Both the position numbers and the translations under genes were made by a program. Shown here piece after piece: positions 35,238 to 43,655 of a stretch of 43,874 bases of DNA (the stretch's first letter is position 1; each line of letters starts with the position of its first letter). The notes beneath the pieces are model-generated. The model was not told the DNA's origin and made no database searches. It saw only the letters and a list, made by a program, of their open reading frames with translations. The stretch is from Bacteroidales bacterium (GTDB taxonomy: Bacteria > Bacteroidota > Bacteroidia > Bacteroidales > P3): positions 1 to 43,874 of the forward strand of contig JAGCLZ010000020.1 of assembly GCA_017646685.1 (NCBI GenBank). Reading direction: 5' to 3'.

Positions 35238-36434
35238 ATGATGAAAAGATTGTCAAGAATTGGAGTGATTCTGTTTTTTATGCTTTGTGGTTCTGTTGCT
35301 AATGCACAAGAAACACAAGTTGTAGAAGTGTATCAATATCATCCGAATTATAGTTTTTGGAGCAATTGGTCTATTGGAGTAAATGGTGGTATGACTTTAA
35401 ATATAGATTGTAACACTACTTATTCTACAATAGAACCATCGTATGGACTTAATCTATTTTTGTCAAAAGAGTTGAATTATATTTGGGATCTTCGTCTGCA
35501 AGGAACTTATCATAAGATTAATAATGGGCTTGGTCAAGGTTTGTCTATGGGAGTAGGGTTTACATTCTCTATTTTTGATGCTATAAAGATTAATCCGGAA
35601 AGATTGTGGAGATTGTACCTTTTGGCTACTGTTGGAATGGGTGTTGATAAGAATGGTTACACAGTGGATAACTATGGTAATGTTTGCTATATGGCCAATA
35701 CCGGGATTGGTTTTTCTTATCGTATTGCCGAAAAATGGACAGGTAGTTTAGAATCGTCGGTTTATTTGCCTGGCGATTTAGGAAAACCTTGGGATGGAGG
35801 CTTTAAAGGCTATTATATTTATAATTCTGTAGGACTTGCTTATAATTTTGGTGTAACAGAATATGATAAAGTTCGTATTGAACAAGAATCTCAATTGACT
35901 CAAGAAAACTTTGACGCTTTGGCTCAAGAAAGAGATCAAGCAAAAGCCGAACTTGCATCAGCAAAACAAAAAGAGCGTACATTGCAAGAAAAAGTTGTTG
36001 CTATAGAAAAGCAAATTGCTACCGAAAAAGTGACTAAGAATGATGCAGAGTTGGCAAAACTTAAAGCTCAAATTGCACAAATGAAGGAAGAGCAATTAAC
36101 ATTCTATGCATTGCCGTTATCCATACTTTATAGTATAGATCAATATAGGGTGCCTTCTGGCGAGATGAGAAAGATGAAGGCTATTGCTAAGGTTATGAAG
36201 GATAATCCCGATTATAAATTTACAATCGTAGGATTTGCTGATTATAGCGGAACTCCTGAATATAACCAGAAGTTGTCTTTAAAACGTGCCGAAGAAGTTA
36301 AGAAGGTATTGGTAAATAAATATGGTATAGATGCCGATAGATTAGAAGTTGTAGGTAAGGGTCAAACTGAATCATTTGGTGATGTGAAGATGTCAATCAA
36401 TAGAAGAGTTTCTTTTTACCGTGTTATTGAATAA
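35238..36434 (+). CDS. OmpA-family outer-membrane protein with coiled coil, tandem copy 2
   Basis: 398 aa with the plan of copy 1: signal peptide (ANAQ), barrel, coiled coil (QESQLTQENFDALAQERDQA) and OmpA domain (VGFADYSGTPEYNQKLSLKR, VNRRVSFYRVIE-type end). The coiled coil and OmpA domain are nearly identical to copy 1, while the barrel has diverged, as expected for surface-exposed loops. It is 13 residues shorter and codon use is a little less uniform. The pair may form a hetero-oligomer as in P. gingivalis, which is inference. It ends in its own terminator. Confidence 0.94.
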   Translation: MMKRLSRIGVILFFMLCGSVANAQETQVVEVYQYHPNYSFWSNWSIGVNGGMTLNIDCNTTYSTIEPSYGLNLFLSKELNYIWDLRLQGTYHKINNGLGQGLSMGVGFTFSIFDAIKINPERLWRLYLLATVGMGVDKNGYTVDNYGNVCYMANTGIGFSYRIAEKWTGSLESSVYLPGDLGKPWDGGFKGYYIYNSVGLAYNFGVTEYDKVRIEQESQLTQENFDALAQERDQAKAELASAKQKERTLQEKVVAIEKQIATEKVTKNDAELAKLKAQIAQMKEEQLTFYALPLSILYSIDQYRVPSGEMRKMKAIAKVMKDNPDYKFTIVGFADYSGTPEYNQKLSLKRAEEVKKVLVNKYGIDADRLEVVGKGQTESFGDVKMSINRRVSFYRVIE

Positions 36435-36458
36435 ATTTTAATTGAAGAAATACCTACG

Positions 36459-36494
36459 AGAGAAGCAAGCGTTTAGCTTGCTTCTCTTTTTTTT
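36459..36494 (+). terminator. Intrinsic terminator after the second OmpA gene
   Basis: AGAGAAGCAAGC (36459-36470) and GCTTGCTTCTCT (36476-36487) form a 12-bp stem with loop GTTTA and a run of eight Ts. Confidence 0.92.
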
Positions 36495-36537
36495 GAACTT
36501 TTGCTGGGTTATTCTTGTTTTCGTAAGAAAAATAGAG

Positions 36538-37215
36538 ATGAAAAATAAGTTGATTTCTTTGCAGATGCTTATGCAGGTATTGGTTCTTTTGGCCAGTCTT
36601 GCAATAATTGTATCTTTATCGTATGAGATTTTTAAATTCCCTCAAGATATTTTTTTTGTTTCTTTTGTAAGGTTCCAGTTTTGGATATGTTTGTTTTTCT
36701 TGTTCGATTTTTTCTTGGGATTATATATGTCGTCCTGTAAAAAGAAATATTTGTTGACACATTTCTTTTTTTTCGTTATATCAATACCATATTTGACATT
36801 AATCAGTTGGTTTCAAATTGATCTTTCAAATGAAATTTATTATTGTTTGCGATTGGTGCCTATTATTCGTGGTGGTTATGCATTGGTAATGGTGGTGAAT
36901 TGGTTTGTCAAAAGTACAATGGCCAATCTTTTTATCTCGTACTTACTTTCTCTTATAACAGTGATATATTTTTCTAGTTTGCTGTTTTATGTTGTAGAAA
37001 CGCCTGTTAATGATTTTATGCAAAGTTATGGTGATGCCTTGTGGTGGGCATTTATGGATGCAACAACGGTAGGGTCTAATATTTACGCCGTTACAGTTGT
37101 TGGCAAGGTGCTTTCGGTTTTGTTGGCTGCTTTTGGAATGATGATGTTTCCGATATTTACTGTTTATATTACAGACAAGATGCAGAAACTTGTAAGTGTC
37201 GATAAGAGCAAATAG
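36538..37215 (+). CDS. Voltage-gated-like ion channel with atypical filter
   Basis: 225 aa from the ATG at 36538; the in-frame TTG further upstream is rejected because the OmpA terminator lies between. Six hydrophobic segments are visible: about 10-30, 42-62, 72-92, 103-123, 130-152 and 186-212. The pore region is YGDALWWAFMDATTVGSNIY, followed by AVTVVGKVLSVLLAAFG. In K+ channels the filter reads TVGYG; here it is TTVGSN (176-181), so selectivity may differ. The S4-like segment (CLRLVPIIRGGYALVMVVNW) has few Arg residues, so voltage sensing would be weak. It converges on the OmpA-domain gene downstream, 7 bases apart. Confidence 0.8.
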   Translation: MKNKLISLQMLMQVLVLLASLAIIVSLSYEIFKFPQDIFFVSFVRFQFWICLFFLFDFFLGLYMSSCKKKYLLTHFFFFVISIPYLTLISWFQIDLSNEIYYCLRLVPIIRGGYALVMVVNWFVKSTMANLFISYLLSLITVIYFSSLLFYVVETPVNDFMQSYGDALWWAFMDATTVGSNIYAVTVVGKVLSVLLAAFGMMMFPIFTVYITDKMQKLVSVDKSK

Positions 37216-37222
37216 TTTTTTG

Positions 37223-38407
37223 TTATAAATCAGTAACTTTAAACTCAACTCTTCTGTTGTTGAATCGGCCGGTTTCGGTGTCATTATCATCTATAGGTTG
37301 CAGTTCTCCATAGCCTTTGTATTTTAGTCGGCTTTCGTCGATACCTCTATTTATTAGGTATTTTACAACCGATTTTGCTCTGTTTTCCGATAGTCGTTGG
37401 TTGTATTCTATAGCCCCTTTATTGTCGGTATGTCCACCTATTTCTATTTTCATATTAGGGTGGTCTTCTAGCAGTTCAACCAATTTTTGGAGCTCGTTGT
37501 ACGACTGTTGCAATAGATTGCTCTTGTCGAAATCGAAGAATATGTTTTTCAGGATGAACACATTGCCTATTTGATAATTTGTAGTGTCTTTTGGAGGATC
37601 GTAAGGTGGAGGACATGTGAGGCAGTATAATGATATGTCATCCAAATAGTAGTATGCACCCGGTAGTAGCAGGGTTAGCGAGTCGGGTTCTGCTATATTG
37701 GAATGCGAGGCAGGGAAAAAGTTGCCAATCGTAAGGTATTCTTCGCCTCCTTCTGCTATAAATTCGCTGCTTATGGTGTCCCAGCCTTTGGTGTTTATCA
37801 GTACGTTGTCGTAGTTGTTTACAACCTGAGGGGTGTAGTAGGTTGATGTCGTTTGAGTGATTTTCTTACTTATTTTTCGTTCTTTTTTCATCATTAGCAC
37901 CGATCTTACGGTGTCGAAAAGTCGGTGTTTGGAGAAAACGCCACCAATAGTGGCAATAGCACTTGACGAATATTCCGACAAACTTACATGGAATGTGAGC
38001 CTGTACCTTTCGCCAGCTTTTAGCGGTTGTTTTAGCTGAGTTTGAAGGTATTCGCGGTATTCTGTTTTTGAGCAATATATTCCGCAATATCCATTTCCGG
38101 AATGAGGTTCTTGAATTCCTAATTTGTTGTTTGGAATGCCACATTCTTTCATTCCACAGGTATTGAAATAGTCGGCCGAGCCGTTGGTAGGCTGAAACCA
38201 TGCATCTACTATGGTTAGTATACCCAAAGCATCAATCTTACGCGGACAATCCTGGTAAGATTCGAAGTCGGGGTTGTATATCAGGTTGTCATCGGGGCTT
38301 TGTGCATGTGTTCTGTTCAGGCATGATATAGATACACATAGAGCTATCGATGCAAAAAGTTGTAGTTTTTTTGCTATTGTTGAATTGTTTTTTGTATGCT
38401 TTGCCAT
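37223..38407 (-). CDS. Secreted protein with C-terminal OmpA domain
   Basis: 394 aa. The signal peptide ends near THAQ (residue 36). The N-terminal two thirds begin LIYNPDFESYQDCP, a start common in carbohydrate-binding-like beta-sandwich domains of this phylum, with several cysteines (CGMKECG, YCGIYC). The C-terminal OmpA domain (about 280-394: FFDFDKSNLLQQSYNELQ, IGGHTDNKGAIEYNQRLSEN, GRFNNRRVEFKV) should bind peptidoglycan. The start overlaps the end of the glycosyltransferase gene by 34 bases. Role likely structural or adhesive, not established. Confidence 0.88.
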   Translation of the reverse strand: MAKHTKNNSTIAKKLQLFASIALCVSISCLNRTHAQSPDDNLIYNPDFESYQDCPRKIDALGILTIVDAWFQPTNGSADYFNTCGMKECGIPNNKLGIQEPHSGNGYCGIYCSKTEYREYLQTQLKQPLKAGERYRLTFHVSLSEYSSSAIATIGGVFSKHRLFDTVRSVLMMKKERKISKKITQTTSTYYTPQVVNNYDNVLINTKGWDTISSEFIAEGGEEYLTIGNFFPASHSNIAEPDSLTLLLPGAYYYLDDISLYCLTCPPPYDPPKDTTNYQIGNVFILKNIFFDFDKSNLLQQSYNELQKLVELLEDHPNMKIEIGGHTDNKGAIEYNQRLSENRAKSVVKYLINRGIDESRLKYKGYGELQPIDDNDTETGRFNNRRVEFKVTDL

Positions 38408-39501
38408 AGTTTTTTAGCTGTTAGGTCCCAACTAAATTTGGTGCGTTGTATTTTACCTTTTTCTATCAGTTGTTTGCGTAGTTCGCTATCGGTGGATATT
38501 TGTTTCATTGCACAAACTATTTCGTCCAATGCAAAAGGGTCTACCAGTAGTGCACCATCGCCTGCCACTTCGGGCATGGATGTGGTTTTGGATGTTATTA
38601 CAGGTGTTTCGGCATAAAAACTTTCTAATATAGGTATGCCGAAACCTTCGAAAAATGATACATACGTCAGTGCCAAAGCTGCCGATAGCATTATTCCCAA
38701 TTCTTCCGGTTTCACTCGGCCCATAAAAATCACATCATCTTTGTGTTTCATAGCGTTATAGGTATCTTCTATTTCGCCTTTCCACCATTTTTTAGACCCT
38801 ACTATTACCAATTTTATTCCATTTGTATCGCTGTCTTTAAATATGTCGAATGCACGGAACAAATTGGCCAAATTTTTCCGCATAAGTATTGTGCCTATAA
38901 ATATAAAGTATGGGTTCCCGTTGGTGTATTTGTTTTTTATATCTGTTTTTACATCATCGGGATAGGGGTGGTAGTTGGCATGCGAGCCGTTGTATACAAC
39001 ATCTATTTTCGATGTTGGGATATTGTAGGTTTGGGCAATATCTTGTTTGGAAAATTCAGATACTGTGGCAATACGTGTGGCTTTATGTGCAAAGCGGTGA
39101 AAGTAGTGCTTCATGTATCGTTGGTGTGATTTTGCCAGAAAGTTGGGGTAGTGTTCAAAGTTCAGATCGTGTATTACCGTAAGTGTAGGTACTTTGGTGT
39201 TCAACGAAATCCACCCATCGGGCGAGAGGAATACGTCTATTTTATATTTTTTTAGGGCGTATGTAACGCTGTGTTCAAAAAACAGGTACCATAGTATGGG
39301 GTGCCTGGCTTGAGGATGCAGTACTATCGGTGTTATGTTGGACGAGAATAAGAACTCCGGGTTTGGTTTGCGGTCGAAGAAAAAGAAAAACTCGTGTTCA
39401 GGGTGGCTCTGAGTGATGCGTTTCATAGTTTCAACTCCAAACCATCCTATTCCGTCTAATTTGTTGTGGAGAAACAACCGTGTATTTACTGCTATTCTCA
39501 T
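38374..39501 (-). CDS. Glycosyltransferase, GT4-like (GT-B fold)
   Basis: 375 aa from the ATG at 39501, where the conserved MRIAVNTRLFLHNKLDGIGW begins. Two Rossmann halves are visible: the N-terminal acceptor part with HDLNFEHYPNFLAK, and the C-terminal donor part with YFIFIGTILMRKNLANLFRA and the acidic EGFGIPILESF motif that contacts the nucleotide sugar. It is retaining by family. Acceptor unknown. It lies between purN and an exported OmpA-type protein, with no polysaccharide cluster around it. Confidence 0.88.
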   Translation of the reverse strand: MRIAVNTRLFLHNKLDGIGWFGVETMKRITQSHPEHEFFFFFDRKPNPEFLFSSNITPIVLHPQARHPILWYLFFEHSVTYALKKYKIDVFLSPDGWISLNTKVPTLTVIHDLNFEHYPNFLAKSHQRYMKHYFHRFAHKATRIATVSEFSKQDIAQTYNIPTSKIDVVYNGSHANYHPYPDDVKTDIKNKYTNGNPYFIFIGTILMRKNLANLFRAFDIFKDSDTNGIKLVIVGSKKWWKGEIEDTYNAMKHKDDVIFMGRVKPEELGIMLSAALALTYVSFFEGFGIPILESFYAETPVITSKTTSMPEVAGDGALLVDPFALDEIVCAMKQISTDSELRKQLIEKGKIQRTKFSWDLTAKKLWQSIQKTIQQ

Positions 39502-39547
39502 GTGTGTGTGTTTAATGTAATGGAAAAATATATAATAGTTATTTCTC

Positions 39548-40138
39548 TTAGTTATTGTGTTGGAGGTTGCCAACAACCTGTTCTATTACCACCGGGAAGT
39601 GTTCGTATTCCAATAGATGTATTTTTTGTGCCAATGTTTCAGCGGTATCATCCGGTGCAATGTTGCATTTGGCTTGGAATATAGTTGTACCTTCGTCGTA
39701 TTTTTCGTCAACAAAATGTATGGTTATGCCACTTTCCTGTTCTTTGTTGTCTATAACAGCTTGGTGTACATTCATTCCGTACATACCTTTGCCTCCATAT
39801 AGTGGCAGAAGGGCAGGGTGGATATTTACGATTCGACGTTGGTATGTTTGTAGTATATTTTCCGGTACCAACCACAAAAAACCTGCCAAAACTACAAAGT
39901 CTATATCCATTTCTTTGAGGTAGTCTGTTACATTGTTGGTATTATAGAAGTCGTTGCGGCCAAAAACACGACATGGTATACCCAAATTTTTGGCACGTTC
40001 TATCATGTAGGCATCTTTTTTGTTCACTACAAAGGTGGCTATTTTTATTCCTTCTTTATCGGCAAAATATTCGCTTATGCGCTGTGCATTTGAACCATTT
40101 CCGCTACCAAATATCGCAATATTGATTTCTTTTTCCAT
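39548..40138 (-). CDS. purN: Phosphoribosylglycinamide formyltransferase
   Basis: 196 aa from the ATG at 40138; the in-frame extension lacks conserved sequence. It formylates GAR with 10-formyl-THF in purine synthesis. GSGNGSNAQ (11-19) binds phosphate. The catalytic triad appears as Asn105, His107 (VNIHPALLPLYGGKGMYG) and Asp144 (HFVDEKYDEG). The glycosyltransferase follows 46 bases later on the same strand. purM lies 23 kb away. Confidence 0.95.
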   Translation of the reverse strand: MEKEINIAIFGSGNGSNAQRISEYFADKEGIKIATFVVNKKDAYMIERAKNLGIPCRVFGRNDFYNTNNVTDYLKEMDIDFVVLAGFLWLVPENILQTYQRRIVNIHPALLPLYGGKGMYGMNVHQAVIDNKEQESGITIHFVDEKYDEGTTIFQAKCNIAPDDTAETLAQKIHLLEYEHFPVVIEQVVGNLQHNN

Positions 40139-40547
40139 TTTCCTGTCTTTTATCCTTTTGATTGTCAATAATATAAATTCGTTACTTTTATCGTTTATTT
40201 TGATGTAATACGTTTGTTTGCAATGTGTTATGCAACTTGTTTGTTGTTTTGTTGCATTTCTTGCTCAAAAACATTGCAAAAATAAGATTTTTATTTGAAA
40301 AACACCACAAAAAAGCATATTTTTATATATTACTGTTATTTAAGTTGTTATGTTTTGTCCTGTGTTTTAATGCGCTGATATATAATGTTTTTTGTATACG
40401 TTTCTGATGGTAAAAAAATGCTTTTTTCAATATCTTGTATATTAATACCTTATGTTTTAAAACGAAAGAAAAAGGCTGAAAAACTATTATATGTGAGTTT
40501 TTTTTCGTTATTTTGCAGATTATATTAACAATTAAATTTTAGAAGAT
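40139..40547. other. A+T-rich divergent region between purN and acpP
   Basis: No gene is seen. The segment must hold the purN promoter (leftward) and the acpP promoter (rightward). The sequence TTATTTTGCAG (from about 40509) is a near match to the -7 element for acpP, one base short of TAnnTTTG. No hairpin or repeat stands out. Confidence 0.4.
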
Positions 40548-40784
40548 ATGTCTGAAATTACAAACAAAGTAATAGCTATCATAGTTGATAAGCTAGGAGT
40601 TGATGAAAGTGAAGTAACTCCGGGAGCAAGCTTCACCAATGATTTGGGAGCAGATTCTCTAGACACTGTAGAACTTATAATGGAACTTGAAAAAGAATTT
40701 GATGTTCAAATTCCTGATGACCAAGCTGAAAAAATAGCTACAGTAGGTGATGCAATTGCTTACATTGAAAATGCAACTAAATAA
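40548..40784 (+). CDS. acpP: Acyl carrier protein
   Basis: 78 aa, acidic. The phosphopantetheine attachment site is [18 protein letters not shown] with Ser37. It carries acyl chains in fatty acid synthesis and would supply LpxD. In many relatives fabF follows directly; here 168 bases with a hairpin precede rnc instead. Confidence 0.97.
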   Translation: MSEITNKVIAIIVDKLGVDESEVTPGASFTNDLGADSLDTVELIMELEKEFDVQIPDDQAEKIATVGDAIAYIENATK

Positions 40785-40835
40785 AAGAGATTCGAAAAAT
40801 TCACGTTTCCTCTTGGAGTTGTGAACAGGTTTGAG

Positions 40836-40903
40836 CCCACTTGCTTGATAATGTTTGTATCGTTTTTTAGAGCAAGTGGGGCAACAAACTTGGTTTCTTT
40901 TTT
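40836..40903 (+). terminator. Possible terminator between acpP and rnc
   Basis: CCCACTTGCT (40836-40845) pairs with AGCAAGTGGG (40871-40880) around a 25-base loop. A T-run follows only at 40897-40903, so termination would be weak. It may instead be a processing or attenuation structure. Confidence 0.4.
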
Positions 40904-40952
40904 TAGAGGATAGTCATTTGCAAGACAAAAGAAAAGAGTAGAAAATATAGCT

Positions 40953-41678
40953 ATGCTTGGGTTTTTACATTGGAAAAAGCGCGACAAAGATACAGAGGAG
41001 TTTTATGCTTTCTTTAAAAACATTCTTGGTTTCAAGCCAAGGAATGTTGATTTGTACAAATTGGCGTTTCTCCACAAGAGCAAATCGAAAGAGATGCATC
41101 ATGGAATAAAACTCAATAATGAACGCTTGGAATATTTGGGCGATGCAGTGCTTAGCGCGGTGATAGCCGATTTTCTATTCAAAAAATATCCTTACCAAGG
41201 CGAGGGCTTCCTTACCGAGATGAGGAGCAAAATAGTATCAAGGGCCAACCTCAACCGTTTGGCTCAAAAGATAGGTCTTTCGAGACTGATACGTTATAAT
41301 AGAGACAATCCCGGCCTTTATAAATCCATAGATGGCGATGCTTTCGAAGCATTGGTGGGTGCTATATACCTCGAAAAGGGTTATAAGTTTACCCGTCATA
41401 TAATTATAGACCGTTTGGTGAATATATACATGGATATTGATGCTTTGGCAACATCCGATTGGAATTTTAAAAGCAAACTTATAGACTGGGGACAGAAAGA
41501 ACGCAAAAAAGTTTCGTTTGAAGTGGTGCAGGTTATAGCCGGCCATCGCAAGCAGTACGAAACACGTGTGCTTATAGATGGTGCACCTCACGAGTCGGCT
41601 ATAGAATTTTCTATCAAAGCAGCCGAACAGTTGGCAGCCGAAAAAACATATAAGAAGATGTTCAATACTCCCAAGTAG
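40953..41678 (+). CDS. rnc: Ribonuclease III
   Basis: 241 aa. Cleaves double-stranded RNA, including rRNA precursors. The signature NERLEYLGDAVL (56-67) and the second acidic motif SIDGDAFEALVGAIYLEKG identify the nuclease domain. A dsRNA-binding domain fills the C-terminal third (about 170-241, FKSKLIDWGQKERKKVSFEV). The start codon follows a short A-rich segment. Confidence 0.95.
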   Translation: MLGFLHWKKRDKDTEEFYAFFKNILGFKPRNVDLYKLAFLHKSKSKEMHHGIKLNNERLEYLGDAVLSAVIADFLFKKYPYQGEGFLTEMRSKIVSRANLNRLAQKIGLSRLIRYNRDNPGLYKSIDGDAFEALVGAIYLEKGYKFTRHIIIDRLVNIYMDIDALATSDWNFKSKLIDWGQKERKKVSFEVVQVIAGHRKQYETRVLIDGAPHESAIEFSIKAAEQLAAEKTYKKMFNTPK

Positions 41679-41882
41679 GCTTCGAAAACTACGATTGAGC
41701 CAACGGTGACGAAAATTCCCACCACATACTGTCAAAACACCTACCCATACCGGTAAAGAAGCCGGATTTCGGCAGTTTTAACACAGATTGTTATTTGCTT
41801 GTCATAAAGTGTACTACCATTGTACTTTAGTTAAAAAAGTACGATTTTTCATTTTTTCGACTCTTTATATACATAAATACCT

Positions 41883-41890
41883 TACATTTG
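41883..41890 (+). promoter_or_regulatory. -7 element for the sigma factor operon
   Basis: TACATTTG, matching TAnnTTTG, 56 bases before the ATG. A T-rich -33 region (TTTTTTCG, 41852-41859) is only a partial match. Confidence 0.5.
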
Positions 41891-41946
41891 CATGCCGAAA
41901 AAAAACACACTTACCGGGCAATGTGTAGGTATTGACATATATATAT

Positions 41947-42462
41947 ATGATAAATGGAAAACAGATAGAGATGTTGGGCAAGTTGCGCTCGTACCTTATG
42001 GATAGGGCCGTAGGGATGGTGGATGGCGACTTCCGCTTCGCGGAAGATGCTGTGCACGATGTGATATTGTCGCTCCTAAAGGCCAAGGACCCGGATAGGG
42101 AGATAACCAACATAAAAGCCTACTCCTTCACGGTGCTGAAAAACACCATTGCCCACCGTAGGGCCAAGAGCAAAAAGATGGTAAGTATTGAAAATACCGA
42201 TTTTGACCATAACCTATCGTGCTCCTACACCATGGATGCCGACAACCCTTGGGCCGAGATGATAGACTTTGACGACTTGCTAAAACTGGTGGACAAGGCC
42301 GATGCCGACTTGATAAGGATGAAGTACAAGAGCAATATGACCAATGTGGCTATTGCCAAAAAGCTGAAGATGTCCGAAGCAGGTGTGAGAAAACGAATGG
42401 TAAAGGCTCATGAAAATGTAAAGAAAATAATAATGAAAATGATAGATGACAATGAACAATAA
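41947..42462 (+). CDS. RNA polymerase sigma factor, ECF-like sigma-70 family
   Basis: 171 aa from the ATG at 41947; a TTG 15 bases upstream also lies in frame. Region 2 is about residues 10-80 (FRFAEDAVHDVILSLLKAKD, then NIKAYSFTVLKNTIAHRRAK). Region 4 is about 108-165, with a helix-turn-helix in NVAIAKKLKMSEAGVRKRM. The linker is short, as in ECF factors. It starts an overlapping operon: the next gene begins 17 bases before its stop and encodes a single-span membrane protein, the usual layout for a sigma/anti-sigma pair. No TonB-dependent receptor or SusCD gene follows inside the window. Confidence 0.88.
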   Translation: MINGKQIEMLGKLRSYLMDRAVGMVDGDFRFAEDAVHDVILSLLKAKDPDREITNIKAYSFTVLKNTIAHRRAKSKKMVSIENTDFDHNLSCSYTMDADNPWAEMIDFDDLLKLVDKADADLIRMKYKSNMTNVAIAKKLKMSEAGVRKRMVKAHENVKKIIMKMIDDNEQ

Positions 42463-42958
42463 ACCACTTACAGACCGCCAAACCCAACGGCTGATACGCA
42501 AGATGTATGAAGGCGAGATTGCCGACCATGAGATGGAACGCCTGCTACACCATTTCCAAACCATGGGCAGCATACCACCAAAGTGGAAGGCCGACGCCAT
42601 TATGGTACGCACATTGGCGGTACAAGCCTACTGCGCCAAAACGCAAAACACCTTTGAGCAAGAGCTAAATAGGCTGGCGAATAGGCCCAAGCCCGCCAAA
42701 CGCCCACCTATGGCCGCCAAACAGGCGTGGGCACCATATTGTGCAATGGCACTGGTGATGCTGATAGCGGCGCTGCCCTTTTGGAACTCAATGCCGAAGG
42801 CTATGGGGGCTAAAACGGCCGACTATGGGGGCGAAATGGCTATGTACTGCGCCAACGGATGCCCGGGCGAGCAAGTGATGAAAACATTCAAACAAACGTT
42901 GAGAGCGGATATAACAACAAACAATATAGACATAACAACAAACACTGTAATGGCATGA
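42446..42958 (+). CDS. Putative single-span anti-sigma factor
   Basis: 170 aa. The N-terminal about 90 residues are soluble, beginning KPLTDRQTQRLIRKMYEGEI, a short-helix style common at the cytoplasmic start of anti-sigma proteins. One membrane segment (about 98-114, CAMALVMLIAALPFW) follows, then a periplasmic tail of about 55 residues. No recognised domain. The overlap with the sigma gene by 17 bases and the membrane topology suggest it holds the sigma factor. Its stop overlaps the next start (ATGA). The anti-sigma role is inference. Confidence 0.6.
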   Translation: MTMNNKPLTDRQTQRLIRKMYEGEIADHEMERLLHHFQTMGSIPPKWKADAIMVRTLAVQAYCAKTQNTFEQELNRLANRPKPAKRPPMAAKQAWAPYCAMALVMLIAALPFWNSMPKAMGAKTADYGGEMAMYCANGCPGEQVMKTFKQTLRADITTNNIDITTNTVMA

Positions 42959-43491
42959 AACATATAAATTACAAAAGCCGGAAAAACATTGTGGCAACCC
43001 TTCTGCTGGCCGCAGCACTGATATGGCCCGCCGTGGCATGGTGCCAAACTACGCTCTATAAGCAATACAAGCACCGTACCGACTTCGTGGCAATGTGCAT
43101 AATGAACTACCCTATTACCGACAGCGTAAAGGTAGATGTAACCATGCTGGTACCGCAAACAAAAGAAGCTGTATATTATCTGGTAGAGGAATTTAATCTG
43201 GGTTTGGATAAAGAAAAAGTATATAACCGTTTTGAAAAGGAAGAAAGATATACACTTTACACATACAATGTGCGTAAAGACAACATAAAGAAATGCTTTG
43301 GACCTATAACGTCCGATGAAGATTATAAGAATATATCAATATTGGCTTATAACTATAATATGGGGATAATAATAATTTTTCATGATATAAATACAGAAGA
43401 TAGATATAAAATTATAAATAGATTTTTGATCAAAACATTAAAACAACTGGATTTATTACCGAAAACAACTAACGGAATTGATAATAAATAA
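42955..43491 (+). CDS. Secreted hypothetical protein of the sigma operon
   Basis: 178 aa from the ATG at 42955, chosen because it overlaps the preceding TGA as ATGA and starts a good signal peptide (MKHINYKSRKNIVATLLLAA, cleavage near AWC-Q). The mature part is about 145 residues, soluble, with VKVDVTMLVPQTKEAVYYLV and a strand-rich C-terminus. The layout slightly recalls small DUF4252-type exported proteins, but I cannot confirm a family. As the third gene of a sigma factor operon it is likely part of the envelope response. Confidence 0.65.
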   Translation: MKHINYKSRKNIVATLLLAAALIWPAVAWCQTTLYKQYKHRTDFVAMCIMNYPITDSVKVDVTMLVPQTKEAVYYLVEEFNLGLDKEKVYNRFEKEERYTLYTYNVRKDNIKKCFGPITSDEDYKNISILAYNYNMGIIIIFHDINTEDRYKIINRFLIKTLKQLDLLPKTTNGIDNK

Positions 43492-43501
43492 AATATATAA
43501 A

Positions 43502-43654
43502 ATGAAGAATAGTAAATTAATAACAAAAACTGTGCTACTATCGGTAGCCATGGCAGGAGTAATTACATCATGCCAAAAAGACGAAATTTTGAGCGAATAC
43601 CTATCCAAGTTTCAACTAATTAGAAATATAGTAATCTTAAAAAACGAATGTTGA
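43502..43654 (+). CDS. Short lipoprotein
   Basis: 50 aa. A signal (MKNSKLITKTVLLSVAMAGV) is followed by ITSC with Cys24 as the lipid site, then QKDEILSEYLSKFQLIRNIV and a short end. It starts 10 bases after the previous stop and ends one base before the next start, so it belongs to the operon. It is short for a functional lipoprotein and may be a truncated one, ending in an unusual VILKNEC. Confidence 0.6.
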   Translation: MKNSKLITKTVLLSVAMAGVITSCQKDEILSEYLSKFQLIRNIVILKNEC

Positions 43655-43655
43655 T

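Noticed and set aside
36442..36537. N-terminal extension of the channel gene from a TTG
   Set aside because: It would run through the OmpA terminator hairpin. The ATG at 36538 gives a normal channel N-terminus.
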